A model generated the notes under the pieces. It made no database searches. It saw only the letters and a list, made by a program, of their open reading frames with translations, and was not told the origin of the DNA. A stretch of DNA of 64,000 nucleotides from CBFHMJ01 sp965656875 (lineage in GTDB: Bacteria; Pseudomonadota; Gammaproteobacteria; Enterobacterales; Alteromonadaceae), in the NCBI GenBank assembly GCA_965656875.1, contig CBFHMJ010000011.1, positions 139,617-203,616 on the forward strand, read 5' to 3'. Both the position numbers and the translations under genes were made by a program. Each line of letters opens with the position of its first letter. Positions within the stretch are counted from its first letter, which is position 1. Of this stretch, positions 9,296-18,600 are shown one piece after another.

Positions 9296-9901
9296 ATGCA
9301 CGATCAGATTTTTGAGGCGAAGCGTCAGGCGATAGTCGATGCAGCCAGCACGTTATTTATTGAACAGGGTTTCGATAAGACAACAATGCAGAAAGTGGCG
9401 GATACCGCCGGTGTATCTAAACGCACACTCTACAAACATTTCAGCAATAAAGAGGCGCTATTGGGCGGTGTGGTTTTATTGTTGATCGACAAAAACCATA
9501 AAATGGCGGGACAGGATTTCAATCCGGATCAGCCGCTGGATGTTCAACTCGATTATATACTCCGGGGCAAAATTGCGATTTTGCAGGACCCTCACTATCG
9601 GGCATTAACGCGAGTGTTAACGCCGTTGTTAATGATAGAAACGGATAAGTATCGACCGCTGATGATGCCGCTGGTAACTGAAAATGGTCCGTTAATGATA
9701 TGGCTCAATCAGGTGAAAGCACACGGATTGCTGCGACAGCCGAATACCTTGATGCTGGGGAAATTGATTCAGGGAATGCTGGAACGAGTTGTGTTCTGGT
9801 CTCAAATTACTGCGATGGAAGATGAGTTGAATAAAAAAGAGATTGATGAACTGGTTGACACTATTATTGCTATGTTTATGACACAGGTAATTGAAAAGTA
9901 A
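9296..9901 (+). CDS. TetR/AcrR-family transcriptional regulator
   Basis: A 201-residue protein with the typical TetR N-terminal helix-turn-helix at residues about 10-55 (AASTLFIEQGFDKTTMQKVA ... VSKRTLYKHFSNKEALL). The C-terminal ligand-binding domain (about 70-200) is helical and resembles the AcrR/TetR_C class. It is divergent from the large secreted Asp-box propeller gene. Two palindromes with the same GTAAAC-N6-GTTTAC design occupy the shared intergenic region, one near each gene, so it most likely represses both the propeller gene and itself. The ligand is unknown. No clear Shine-Dalgarno sequence precedes the ATG. Confidence 0.9.
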   Translation: MHDQIFEAKRQAIVDAASTLFIEQGFDKTTMQKVADTAGVSKRTLYKHFSNKEALLGGVVLLLIDKNHKMAGQDFNPDQPLDVQLDYILRGKIAILQDPHYRALTRVLTPLLMIETDKYRPLMMPLVTENGPLMIWLNQVKAHGLLRQPNTLMLGKLIQGMLERVVFWSQITAMEDELNKKEIDELVDTIIAMFMTQVIEK

Positions 9902-10478
9902 TATATTTTTTAGATGGAAAGCACTTGGTTCGGAACGGTAAGTACTGAAGATTCAATGCTTAATATTCAGCGTTTAATCAACATGCTGATGATGGTTGGT
10001 CGTTATTAAGAAATGATCTTGATTAAAAAGTGTTGGAGCCCAAAAGAGCAAGGCAACAACCAGATATTGTAGAAGCAGATAAAATTTCGCTGTATCCAGC
10101 TGAGATTTAACACCTTCTTCCAGGTCACTTTTTGCATATGATTTAGTTGAAAGGCACCGCATCAAAATGGGTAACGGTCAGATCAGGTCTGAATTACTAC
10201 ATATAATTCGTAAGTCTACTTTCCAGCACAGTAAGTCCAATGCGTTTTTGCTGGTCAACACTTATATTTGAAATACGCGAGAGATACCTCAAGTATTGAG
10301 TTAATAAAAATCCCTGAATACCAGGCAAACAAATAACTATCACGCTAAACATTAGAAATCCCCTTTGTTACTTGTTTGAAAATCAAATCCAGGAGTAGTC
10401 TTTGCAGATGTATCAAAACTCTAATTCAGGTAATGGGTCTCAATACTTGTGCGACTCACGTCAAAACTAAAAAAATTG
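9902..10478. other. Non-coding stretch, nothing recognised
   Basis: AT-rich region between the tetR gene and the ankyrin gene. Only short open frames without ribosome sites are present, and a small hairpin (TCAGA-tcagg-TCTGA) near 10169. It marks the left side of an accessory patch. Confidence 0.4.
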
Positions 10479-11402
10479 CTATTTCAAATTCAAACCGTTT
10501 TTCTTACTCAAAATATTTGGATCTTTAGTACATTGACCTTCTTTTGAGCAAATAATTGTTTTTTTAGCGCCTCTGTCGATCAAATAATTCGCTAATATTT
10601 CATTATTGAATCGTATGGCCAATGTTAAAGCCGTTTCTCCTTTCATGTTAACTTCATTGATATCTATTCCTTGATTCAGGAAATAATCTATTATTTCTTG
10701 CTGACCTACGATAACAGCATAATAAAATATTCTGTTTATTCGGCCTTTCTCTTTGATTAATTCAGGCTTCTGTTTTAAAAACGATATTGCTTTTGACGTC
10801 ATTTTTAAACTAACTAAATATCTGAGCTTTTTATATGGAAAAGGATCGAGTGCTTCTAACCAGCTAGCGAACATTGCTTTACTGGATTGCTCCTGTGCTT
10901 CAGAAATAATTAACGTATTGTTACGAATGCTGTAGTTAGGAATAAAAAGTTTTAAACCTGGTCGGTCAGAGTGGAGGCTTCTACCGCTTTTATCGAATGA
11001 TATGAGGCTACAAGGATCTTCTATCATCAATTGTTGATTAATAAACAATTCACAGCCATTTACTGGAGAAAGGCCGACAAATACCCGCCATTCTTTTGTC
11101 AACGAACGTGTGGGTAATTTATCAATATAACGACCATCCAGAATAGAAATTGTCTTGTTATAACCCAGTCCTTCACTTCTCTCCAAAATTAAATTTACAT
11201 ATTCAGTATGGTTACTTTCTTTGTATTTTTGAGCATTAAGTTCTGTATCTTTTGCCCTGAAAACCAGAATAGGGTACTCATCCGTATAGAAAAAATGATA
11301 TGTCTCTTTATCTATTTTAGATAAATCAAATTTAAAATCAGAAAACACTGAATTCGAAAATAACATAAGATTTATGTAAATAAGTATCAAACGACAGCTC
11401 AT
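10479..11402 (-). CDS. Exported ankyrin-repeat protein with a Rieske-like N-terminal region
   Basis: A 307-residue protein. The start ATG at 11402 is preferred over the in-frame TTG at 11414 because GGAAG lies five bases upstream and the ATG overlaps the previous stop (ATGA). Residues 1-21 form a signal peptide. Residues about 110-166 contain GCELF (Cys117), then EDPCSLISFDKSGR (Cys131) and an IPNYSIRNNTLII strand. This order resembles the C-terminal part of Rieske [2Fe-2S] domains (PCHGSxFDxxGR ... Lxxxxx), but the cluster-binding histidines are missing. Residues about 185-290 hold ankyrin-type repeats (VGQQEIIDYFLNQGIDINEVNMKGETALTLA split over two helices and a turn). Such proteins may act in periplasmic protein interaction. 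The Rieske relation is my inference. Confidence 0.6.
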   Translation of the reverse strand: MSCRLILIYINLMLFSNSVFSDFKFDLSKIDKETYHFFYTDEYPILVFRAKDTELNAQKYKESNHTEYVNLILERSEGLGYNKTISILDGRYIDKLPTRSLTKEWRVFVGLSPVNGCELFINQQLMIEDPCSLISFDKSGRSLHSDRPGLKLFIPNYSIRNNTLIISEAQEQSSKAMFASWLEALDPFPYKKLRYLVSLKMTSKAISFLKQKPELIKEKGRINRIFYYAVIVGQQEIIDYFLNQGIDINEVNMKGETALTLAIRFNNEILANYLIDRGAKKTIICSKEGQCTKDPNILSKKNGLNLK

Positions 11403-11617
11403 ATCATCTTCCAAATTGAGTGGTGGTAAATGTTCAGTTCTTTTGCATTAAAATTTGCTTCCAACGTATGTACATCTCCGTGATCTATTAGCTCTAAATA
11501 CATTAAAAATGAATGGCCTGGATGTGGTGTGTCAACGTCAAATTCTAACCACAACCAATTATGATCAATACCTACCAATGATAAAGCATGGCTTACTCTG
11601 CTGCGGCCCCTAACTGG
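11399..11617 (-). pseudogene. 5'-truncated gene fragment coupled to the ankyrin gene
   Basis: A 72-codon open frame without an initiator. It begins after a TAA at 11618-11620, only a dozen bases from the left 25-bp inverted repeat, and ends in a TGA that overlaps the ankyrin ATG (ATGA). The encoded sequence looks genuine (IDHNWLWLEFDVDTPHPGHS, MYLELIDHGDVHTLEANF) rather than random. It was not recognised as a known family. I infer that this is the C-terminal remnant of a gene once translated together with the ankyrin protein and cut off at its 5' end by the neighbouring repeat-bounded segment. Confidence 0.45.
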
Positions 11618-11631
11618 TTAAATTTTATCAG

Positions 11632-11656
11632 TGACAACTACCTTGAAAAACACCGC
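11632..11656 (+). repeat. Left copy of 25-bp perfect inverted repeat
   Basis: These 25 bases (beginning TGACAACTACC and ending ACACCGC) are the exact reverse complement of 12353-12377. Inward of the repeat seven further bases match at five positions. No target-site duplication was seen outside. Confidence 0.85.
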
Positions 11657-11693
11657 CTGTCAGAGGGGGCTGATAACGCACTGGACACATTAA

Positions 11694-11852
11694 TTACTCA
11701 AAAGCTGTTTTAAGGTTTTCTGTTCTTAGTATTCGCATGACATCAACGTAGTCATTAGAAACGACATAGTAAATAGCATGTTTTCCATACACGCTGCGTC
11801 TATATCCCTTACGAATGTGATCGGCAGCACTACTTAATCTATACTTCGCCAC
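11694..11852 (-). pseudogene. parE: ParE-type toxin remnant with internal in-frame deletion
   Basis: An open frame of 52 codons starting with GTG inside the end of the parD gene (14-base overlap), the usual parDE arrangement. The first ten residues (VAKYRLSSAA) match the start of ParE/RelE-fold toxins, and the sequence then runs directly into DHIRKGYRRSVYGKHAIYY and the C-terminal strand with VDVMRIL. In normal ParE toxins of about 95-100 residues some 45-50 residues (the helical hairpin) separate these segments, so the central helices are deleted without loss of frame. The product is unlikely to be a functional gyrase-poisoning toxin. The antitoxin gene is intact. Confidence 0.75.
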
Positions 11853-12096
11853 TAGCTTGTTTTCTGGCAATCACCGCATTAACAATATCTTCAGGTGAAC
11901 GAGAGCTAAAACCGCTTTGCTCTGCTTTGATTAGTTCTTGTCTAATAATTTCAACTTGGCTAGTACGCATTTGCTCTTTTCTGATCAAATCTCGCAATAA
12001 CTCACTATCACTAGCATAATTACCAGTTGCAAGTTGAGCTTGCATCCATTGTTCTTGTTGATCAGTTACTGTGATACTTTTCTTTACCATTGCCAT
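11839..12096 (-). CDS. parD: ParD-type ribbon-helix-helix antitoxin
   Basis: An 85-residue protein with the ParD pattern: an N-terminal ribbon strand (VKKSITVTDQQEQWM), the helix pair QLATGNYASDSELLRDLIRKEQ, and a C-terminal tail for binding ParE (AEQSGFSSRSPEDIVNAVIARK). GGGGT lies five bases before the ATG. ParD proteins bind and neutralise ParE toxins and repress their own operon. Here the partner gene (11694-11852) has lost its central part, so the antitoxin is effectively an orphan, which could neutralise a related toxin or simply be a relic. The whole unit lies between 25-bp perfect inverted repeats. Confidence 0.88.
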   Translation of the reverse strand: MAMVKKSITVTDQQEQWMQAQLATGNYASDSELLRDLIRKEQMRTSQVEIIRQELIKAEQSGFSSRSPEDIVNAVIARKQASGEV

Positions 12097-12352
12097 AATT
12101 TACCCCGAATGAAAGAACCTCGTAAGGATATAATCCTGTTTTATACTACCATAATTAATTTTAGCAATTTGAGCCGTAAACCTTCGCCCAATCGGGCGGG
12201 GATATGAGGCGTAAAGTAACCCCAAAGGACGGTATTCTGATCTGTTCTGATTGTCATGGTGTGATTCAATAAAACCAGATGCACAACCCATGTACTAACA
12301 CTGTTTTTTATGAGATAACCAGAAAGCATACTTTCATCATAGTCCCTCACAT

Positions 12353-12377
12353 GCGGTGTTTTTCAAGGTAGTTGTCA
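12353..12377 (-). repeat. Right copy of 25-bp perfect inverted repeat
   Basis: Exact reverse complement of 11632-11656. Together the two copies bound a 746-bp segment that contains only the parD gene, the parE remnant and about 250 bases of untranslated sequence. No transposase gene is present between them. Confidence 0.85.
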
Positions 12378-12797
12378 TTACTTGCTTAATTCCCAACTAT
12401 CATCACCAGGAACTCGACTTGCATCTTTTTGAATTAAGAAGCCAACGGAATAACGGCCCATCATAACTGCGACTCCGCTGCATCTATAAGTAATTGATCA
12501 CCCTGTTTTCTAGTGACTTTATTGATATTAACCGGGATTTTCCTGATCCTCTGTCTGTAATTCTCAATGAATCATCAACAATCTTGATTCTACGCGTCAT
12601 CATCTCAAACAAAGCCACAGCACCTGCCATTGCCGTGTACGCTGTGTTGTTTATTCTTCTGTACCGTGCCAGGTGAAATGGAATGCAAATCGTTTTTGAT
12701 CACGTTCCACATCTGACGGTCGACAGTGCAGGTGAGCTTTTACGCCAGTAGATTGTTTTAACGAATAAGATACAAAAATCAAGGATATTTAAGCGCT
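12378..12797. other. Degenerate, probably relic sequence
   Basis: No intact gene is visible. On the minus strand several short frames read like broken protein sequence: one includes MAGAVALFEMMTRRIKIVDD and ends near 12505, another ends QGDQLLIDAAESQL near 12475, and a third ends DDSWELSK near 12384. None has a start with a ribosome site. I read this as decayed accessory DNA adjoining the right inverted repeat; the original genes were not identified. Confidence 0.35.
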
Positions 12798-13430
12798 TTA
12801 CTTAATGTTATTTCGAGTTCTTATTAAGTCCCAACAGGTGCTGGTGATATGAGAACCTAATATAAGCTCATTTAAATAGTCATTAATCAATGATGGTACA
12901 TTTGATGGAGGAGGGGATAATTCATGGTGTTTGTTTACTATTAATTTGGGTATTTCTTCTCTAAGTTTTTGTTGTTCTTTTTTACTTAAATTTGCTGAAT
13001 ACATTTGTAATTTAAAAAGCACATTTTTTGTGAAATGAGACAACGATAGAGATTTATCTATATACATGCATGCTTTTTCAGTGTCGCCCTGATAATCAAA
13101 ATATAAGGCTAAAATGTAATTGGATAGTGGGCATAGCGAGTACTTGTCTAGTACTTCTACAAAATTTGGAGTTGTGGGTTGCAAGTAGATGTATATATAG
13201 CCTGAAAAAATAGCGGCGTTTTTTTCGTTCTCGAAGTCAAATTGACCAGCAAATATTGTTTCCGCAATGTCAACATTTTCAAAAGGGGGCATTAGTTCAA
13301 CTAAAGCATAAGCAATACTATAGATCGTCCCCTTTTTTTTGTAGTGAGCCGTTGAAAGTAATTCTTTTAAAAGTTCATCATTCTCATCAGAAAGGGCTTT
13401 CGATATTTTTTTGTCTAAGTCGTTAGTCAT
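12798..13430 (-). CDS. Hypothetical protein, possibly TPR/HEAT-like helical
   Basis: A 210-residue soluble protein from ATG at 13430 (a GTG at 13439 is the alternative start; GAAG lies eight bases before the ATG). No signal peptide or membrane segment is seen. The sequence is predicted helical by pattern, and residues about 105-150 (YILALYFDYQGDTEKACMYIDKSLSL) resemble one degenerate TPR-like unit. No family was recognised. The codon use is AT-rich like the neighbouring accessory genes, and it stands alone between relic sequences. Small helical proteins in this setting are often immunity or TPR-type proteins, but nothing here proves that. Confidence 0.55.
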   Translation of the reverse strand: MTNDLDKKISKALSDENDELLKELLSTAHYKKKGTIYSIAYALVELMPPFENVDIAETIFAGQFDFENEKNAAIFSGYIYIYLQPTTPNFVEVLDKYSLCPLSNYILALYFDYQGDTEKACMYIDKSLSLSHFTKNVLFKLQMYSANLSKKEQQKLREEIPKLIVNKHHELSPPPSNVPSLINDYLNELILGSHITSTCWDLIRTRNNIK

Positions 13431-13600
13431 TGATAACACTTCAACCCTGGTTGGGTACGTTAGGCTTTTTCATGATGTTCAAACTCTGTAATTCACCAAA
13501 TTTAAGGGTGAGCTGATAGTTACAAGATATCCATTCAACGTTGTATTTATCCTATTTGAACCTTCTTTGTATAAATTCTGATTATAAGGTTGTGCTCTGA

Positions 13601-13825
13601 TCAAACAAACCAGGACACAGCTTCATTTCCCACCACATGGCCACGCGGAACTTCAAGAGTTTTCATCTCAGCGATTGACTTTTTATTACCCCCTGATTCA
13701 AAAACTAATCGCCTAACACCAGTTGCAACCATTTCAAAATAAAACATTTTTTCTTCTGGAACCACAATGCTGGCAACAACATCAGGCTTATAACTAACTT
13801 TCCGGCTCAGCGAACACCAAAGCAT
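13601..13825 (-). CDS. Small hypothetical protein (possibly a fragment)
   Basis: A 74-residue frame from an ATG at 13825 to a TGA at 13601. The later part looks like real protein (KKSIAEMKTLEVPRGHVVGN), but the start has no clear ribosome site and the N-terminus (MLWCSLSRKVSYKP) is weak. It may be the 3' end of a larger broken gene. No family was recognised. Confidence 0.3.
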   Translation of the reverse strand: MLWCSLSRKVSYKPDVVASIVVPEEKMFYFEMVATGVRRLVFESGGNKKSIAEMKTLEVPRGHVVGNEAVSWFV

Positions 13826-14065
13826 TCACAAACGGAGTTGTTGCAAAAACAACAATGCGTTTTATATACATGCCTGACTTCATTGTTTTTCTGATGTAGA
13901 TTCGATATAAGACCCAACTGCCCCATAATGTGGTTGACAGTTATTAATTCCTGGCCCGGGAAGACCGAAGTGTCAGTTTTATACGTTTTTTGGCCTTTAA
14001 TTTGCCTAAGAGCAACATTGGTTTTAATTATTATTGTGAAAAAGATTGTAGGGGAGGTAAATATC

Positions 14066-14413
14066 ATGGATACACCTTTAACGTTTTTTGTTGATGTCGA
14101 TGATACTTTTGTTCGAAGTTTCGGCAGTAAAAGAATTCCGATTCCAGCTACAATCAAGCATCTTAGAGATATTTATGAACAGGGGGCTATCTTGTATTGT
14201 TGGAGTTCTGGAGGGGCTGAGTACGCGAAAAATAGTGCTGTGGAATTTGGTATAGAGGATATTTTTGTCGGTTTTTTACCAAAACCACAGGTTATGATCG
14301 ACGATCTATTCATTAGTGAATGGAGAAATTTGGTTCAAGTTCATCCAAATGAATGTAGTTCTAAGAACATTAATGACTATCGCCATATTTTAAAAAATAT
14401 GTCTAATCGCTAA
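14066..14413 (+). CDS. Small HAD-superfamily phosphatase-like protein
   Basis: A 115-residue protein. The ATG at 14066 is chosen because GGGGAGG lies eight bases upstream; the frame is open further 5' but that part is hydrophobic and not family-like. HAD motif I is present as FFVDVDDTF (residues about 6-14, Asp nucleophile in DVD), motif II as YCWSSGG (about 40-46), and motif IV as VMIDD (about 78-82). The cap domain is absent, so it would be a minimal C0-type HAD enzyme acting on a phosphorylated substrate that cannot be named. It stands alone at the right side of the AT-rich accessory patch. Confidence 0.7.
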   Translation: MDTPLTFFVDVDDTFVRSFGSKRIPIPATIKHLRDIYEQGAILYCWSSGGAEYAKNSAVEFGIEDIFVGFLPKPQVMIDDLFISEWRNLVQVHPNECSSKNINDYRHILKNMSNR

Positions 14414-14533
14414 GTAATTTGGCATTTTTAGCGTGCAATAAAAAGACGTCCCTGTCATGCGGATAACCCGCTGTTGGTTGAAATAGTCCCTCGGGTCTGT
14501 TGACCCTTGACGATGATTGTTAACAGTTGTTTG

Positions 14534-15397
14534 TCACGGCATACCCAGAATACGAATCGCGTGTAATTGCTGTAGATTATCGTCAGGTTCGGTGTCAGGA
14601 GGGCTGTTATAACGCACCGTTGCCAACCTGATGCCGTGGGATTTACTCAAAATATCCGTGTTATTCCGGTAATGGCGAATATCCAGCTCATGTTGCTGAA
14701 CATCACTAAAACTCACGGTATCTTCTGCATCGGCATGCGTGATGGTAATTCCACTACCGGTGATTAAGGCATTTTTAAAACGGTCAATCGAGCCTTTGAT
14801 CTGGATTAGGTTTTTACCGGAACCCGGGTGAATATGGATGTGATTATCAAGGCTAATGGTAATTATGTCGTCGCCATCACCAGCAAAAACCTGGTCCTGA
14901 TCGAGTGGTCCGGATGAATTGACTAATGTGACAATGTGATCATTGCCCGGTCCACCATAAAGCTCATCGGCGCCGGGACCGCCATTCAACCAGTCATTGC
15001 CTTCACCACCAAATAACTGGTCACTGCCATCACCCCCGTGCAGTTGATCGTCTCCGCTCCCGCCATACAGTTTATCGTGACCTTCGCCGCCGTAGAGTTC
15101 ATCTGCGCCGCCATTTGCAAACAGTATGTCATTGCCTTCGTAACCATAAATGGTGTCAGCCAGATTCGTGCTGATGCCAATGGTTCCCTGGAAAAAATTT
15201 ACGGTATCGTTTCCTGAAGTTCCTTTGAGTAGTGCGCCTCTTAGTTGTTCTTGTGGATAAGACCGTGTTGCAAATACCAGGCTGCTATCTAAAGCAACGC
15301 TATAAGAATCGACGGCCCGGGTTATCGGTGTTGCAGTAATAATGATTACTGATGTAGCAACACCGACCGCTCTGAATAATCCTCGAATGTGTTTCAT
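14534..15397 (-). CDS. RTX (hemolysin-type calcium-binding) repeat protein with N-terminal signal peptide
   Basis: A 287-residue protein. ATG 15397 is preferred (GGA seven bases upstream) over ATG 15409. Residues 1-28 look like a Sec signal peptide (RAVGVATSVIIITATPITRA). Residues about 80-160 contain a block of nonapeptide repeats of the GGxGxDxLx type (GYEGNDILF, GGEGHDKLYGGSGDDQL, GGDGSDQLFGGEGNDWL, GGPGADELYGGPGNDHI), which bind calcium in a parallel beta-roll. The C-terminal 110 residues are an unrecognised domain. RTX proteins normally leave through type I secretion with an uncleaved C-terminal signal and no Sec peptide; here the reverse seems true and no type I transporter genes are nearby. 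Confidence 0.8.
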   Translation of the reverse strand: MKHIRGLFRAVGVATSVIIITATPITRAVDSYSVALDSSLVFATRSYPQEQLRGALLKGTSGNDTVNFFQGTIGISTNLADTIYGYEGNDILFANGGADELYGGEGHDKLYGGSGDDQLHGGDGSDQLFGGEGNDWLNGGPGADELYGGPGNDHIVTLVNSSGPLDQDQVFAGDGDDIITISLDNHIHIHPGSGKNLIQIKGSIDRFKNALITGSGITITHADAEDTVSFSDVQQHELDIRHYRNNTDILSKSHGIRLATVRYNSPPDTEPDDNLQQLHAIRILGMP

Positions 15398-15504
15398 GGT
15401 GCTGTCCATTATTGTTGTCGTTGTTATGGTTACTGTTCGTTATAGTTTTATTAATTGTCAGTTGTTGCATTGTTATCGGATTCAGATGACAGGTGGTAGT
15501 AAAC

Positions 15505-15530
15505 CAGTGACAAAATGGAGTTTGTCACTG
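15505..15530. other. Perfect 10-bp hairpin between the RTX and HTCS genes
   Basis: CAGTGACAAA (15505-15514), six-base loop, TTTGTCACTG (15521-15530); the left arm motif CAGTGACA recurs at 15536-15543. No strong U-tract follows on either strand, so it may be an operator upstream of the RTX gene rather than a terminator of the HTCS gene. Confidence 0.45.
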
Positions 15531-15681
15531 TAATTCAGTGACAGGCAATCATAACTGACTGATAGTTAGCGAATTTATATGTTTGTAAAATGTTGAATGA
15601 CAATAGATTTACATCTGATTCAGGTATGAAATACGGCGATATACCCAAAAGCAAGGAGTAATGAAGGCAGGTCAATACACG

Positions 15682-18600
15682 TTAGTCGGTGACAGTGAGT
15701 TGTTGTTCCAGCTGTTTTTGGTACTCACCGGGCGTTTGATGATAGCGCTGTTTAAAGCAGCGGCTAAAGTAGTCGGCACTGGAGAAACCAACAGCGGCGA
15801 ATACATCAACAGGTCGCTGGCCCTGACTAAGCTGCTGCCTTGCATATTCCAGCCGCAGGTGCCGTAAAATAATGGCGGGGTTTTCGGTGAGAAACGCGCT
15901 GAGTTTTCGGCGTAGTGTACGAGGCTCGATAAAGACTTCCTGAGAGAGTGACTGAACCGGATTGCTAAATTCTGGATTCGCATAATGTTGATGTAAATGT
16001 GCCGCAAACTGGTTAAGTAGCTGAATATCGGCAGGTTCAATATAGGGAAAGTCGATGTGGGTGATTGGGGTGTTTTCCAGAAGATATCGCTCAATCAAAT
16101 CCTGTGCCTCTGTTTGAATACTTAATGCTTTATTGACAGCTTTGATAAACTCACGCTCGTTGAAGGGCTTAGTGAAATAGTGGATCGCACCGGCTTGCAA
16201 GGCGTGAACCTGACCATCGCGATCATTGGCAGCCGTAACGACAATCACGGGAATATGGCTGGTGGAAGCGTTTTGCTTGAGTGTTGCCAGTAATTGAGTG
16301 CCTGATTTTTCCGGCATCATCATATCGGTTACGATGAGATCGGGTTGGCGTTTTATCGCCTGTTGAATACCTTCCTGACCGTTGCGGGCGACGCGGCAAA
16401 AATAGTCTTTTGCGAGTGCTTCTGCAATAAATGCAGCCATGTCATCGTTGTCTTCAACAATCAGAATACGGCGTTTATGCCCGGCACGTTGCGTGTCTGA
16501 ATGGGGTTGGCTTAATTGTTCACCGTGATGTTGAATCAGGGTTGATACGGTGGTGATAAATTCTCGGGTATTGGACGTTGGGTTACTAACAGATGTAGTG
16601 TTTTCAGTGTCCTGGTCGTTCGTGTCAGCGCCAGTCGTTACTGCGGTTGGATGAATGGGCAAGCGCACTACAAATGTTGCACCATGCCCCGGTGCGCTGG
16701 TGAGATCAATCAATCCATTGTGTCGGGCAACCAGTTCTTTTACGAATGCCAGACCAATGCCTGTTCCTTGTTCACTCTGACTGTTTTCCAGCCTGAATCC
16801 TCGAATAAAGATAGCCTGTTGATTTTGCGGTGGAATTCCCTCGCCCGTATCACTCACTGCGAGTTCGATGTAATTCGATTGTTCGATGCTGCGCACAACC
16901 AGCCTGACATTGCCGCCGGACGGTGTGTATTTGACGGCGTTTTCTAACAGATTAATCAGAATCCGTTCAATGGCTTCGGGTTCTGTGGTGGCGTAAATGT
17001 CCGGTTCGATACGTGTTTCAAAGGTAAGTCCTTTGCTTTGACAGATTACGGCGAAGTCTTCCCCCAGCTGACGGCTCAGACAACTGACATGATAACGAAT
17101 CAGTGTTTGTTGCTGGAATACCGCACTGGCGGAAAAAGTCACCAGGCTGTTGATGTCCTTTTGCAGGCGCAGTGCATTGCGTTTAATCCGATTTAAATCA
17201 GTTAACGACACCTGTTTATTGAGCAGCATTCGTTCAACCGGACCCAGGATCAGATTAAGCGGCGTTCTGAGTGAATGAGAAATATTTTGTGCGAAATGAA
17301 TGTTGGCCTGATGCAGTTTTTCCAGCATATCGCGATTTTGTGCCAGATCACGGGTTCTCGCCATAACTTGTTGCTCAAGCCGGGCTGCGCGTCGCCCTGG
17401 GACTATGGTTAGACGATAGATAGCGATGATAAAAATCACGACCAGTAAAATGGCGTACAGTACTTTCATCCCTGCGGTAAGCCACCAGGGCGGATGAATA
17501 GTCAGCGGTAAACTGAGCGTTTCCGGGTGCCATTGCTGGCCTTGTTTTCTGACACGAATATCCAGTTGATAACGCCCGGGTGGAATATTGGTCAAACTGG
17601 CAACCCGATGCCACCAGGGAGCTTGCTGCCAGTCGTTTTGCCAGCCTGTTAAGCGCCAGCTGTATTCCAGTGATTTTGGATTCAGAACATTCAGCGCGGT
17701 GAACTCTGTGGTGAGCGCATTCTGTTGATGTTCCAGTGACAGCGAACGGGTAAATGTTGGTGATTCACTCTGTCGTTGGTAGGGCTGGTTGTTAACCATA
17801 AATCTCGTGAACACCAGAGTGGGGTTGAACGTCGTTGTGGGAATGTCATCCGGATAAAAGCGATTAAAGCCATTCTTGCCGCCAAAGAATAATTCACCAT
17901 CAGGGGCTTTATACGCCGCTCCTTGATTAAATTCGTTGTGTTGTAGTCCATCAAACTGGGTGAAGTGTTCCATGTTTAACAAGCTGGCATCACCAGAGCG
18001 GGTAAATTCTGCCAGTGAATCGGCGGTTATACGGGTTAGCCCTTTGTCTGAGCTTACCCAGAGATTGTACTGATCGTCTTCGATGATGGCGGCTATTGCT
18101 GCTTGTGATAATGGTGAGTGCATCGTTCGATCAACGGGTGAATCGTCAGGATGAACATTGATTAGGCTGTGGCTTCCTGGTGCTGAGTAATAAAAGCCAT
18201 TGTTTTGTGTCGCAATCCAGACTCCACCTCGATGATCGGTGTGGAGTGCGTTAACTCGATTGCTGACTAACGCATGGTTGGTGTCTTTGCCAACTTGAAA
18301 TAGCGTAACGCGCTCAGGTTGTATCCGGCCTGATTTGTCGAAATCATTACTGTGCATGACGGCCAGACCTGAATGAGCCGTGCCAACCCAAAGTTCACCC
18401 GATTTAGTTGTGGTAAGGCTCAATATGGTTTGTCGTAGAGGGTCCGTTGAATAGGATGCTGTGTGATTTGGCTGCGAATACTGAAGGCGAGTAAAGGTTC
18501 CGGTTGTTGTATCAAATTTATCTAAACCGCTGTCAGTTCCAACCCAGTAACTACCTTCTTCTGCCTGCTGTATTACCCTGGCAATATTATGACTGATGCT

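Noticed and set aside
9974..10165. 63-codon minus-strand frame with a hydrophobic segment
   Set aside because: It has no ribosome site, its first codon is TTG followed by ATG, and the sequence resembles no family. It was kept as non-coding.
12100..12350. Overlapping 60-70 codon minus-strand frames upstream of parD
   Set aside because: Two frames overlap on the same strand, neither has a ribosome site, and the composition is not protein-like. This is probably the parD leader and promoter.
13457..13715. GTTAGGC and GCCTAAC motifs suggesting integron attC sites in the accessory patch
   Set aside because: The two motifs face the wrong way for an attC site and are 250 bases apart, with no paired inner boxes and no integrase. 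The neighbouring genes are also on mixed strands.
13807..14157. Minus-strand 116-codon frame
   Set aside because: It overlaps the HAD-type gene, whose motifs and ribosome site are clear on the plus strand.
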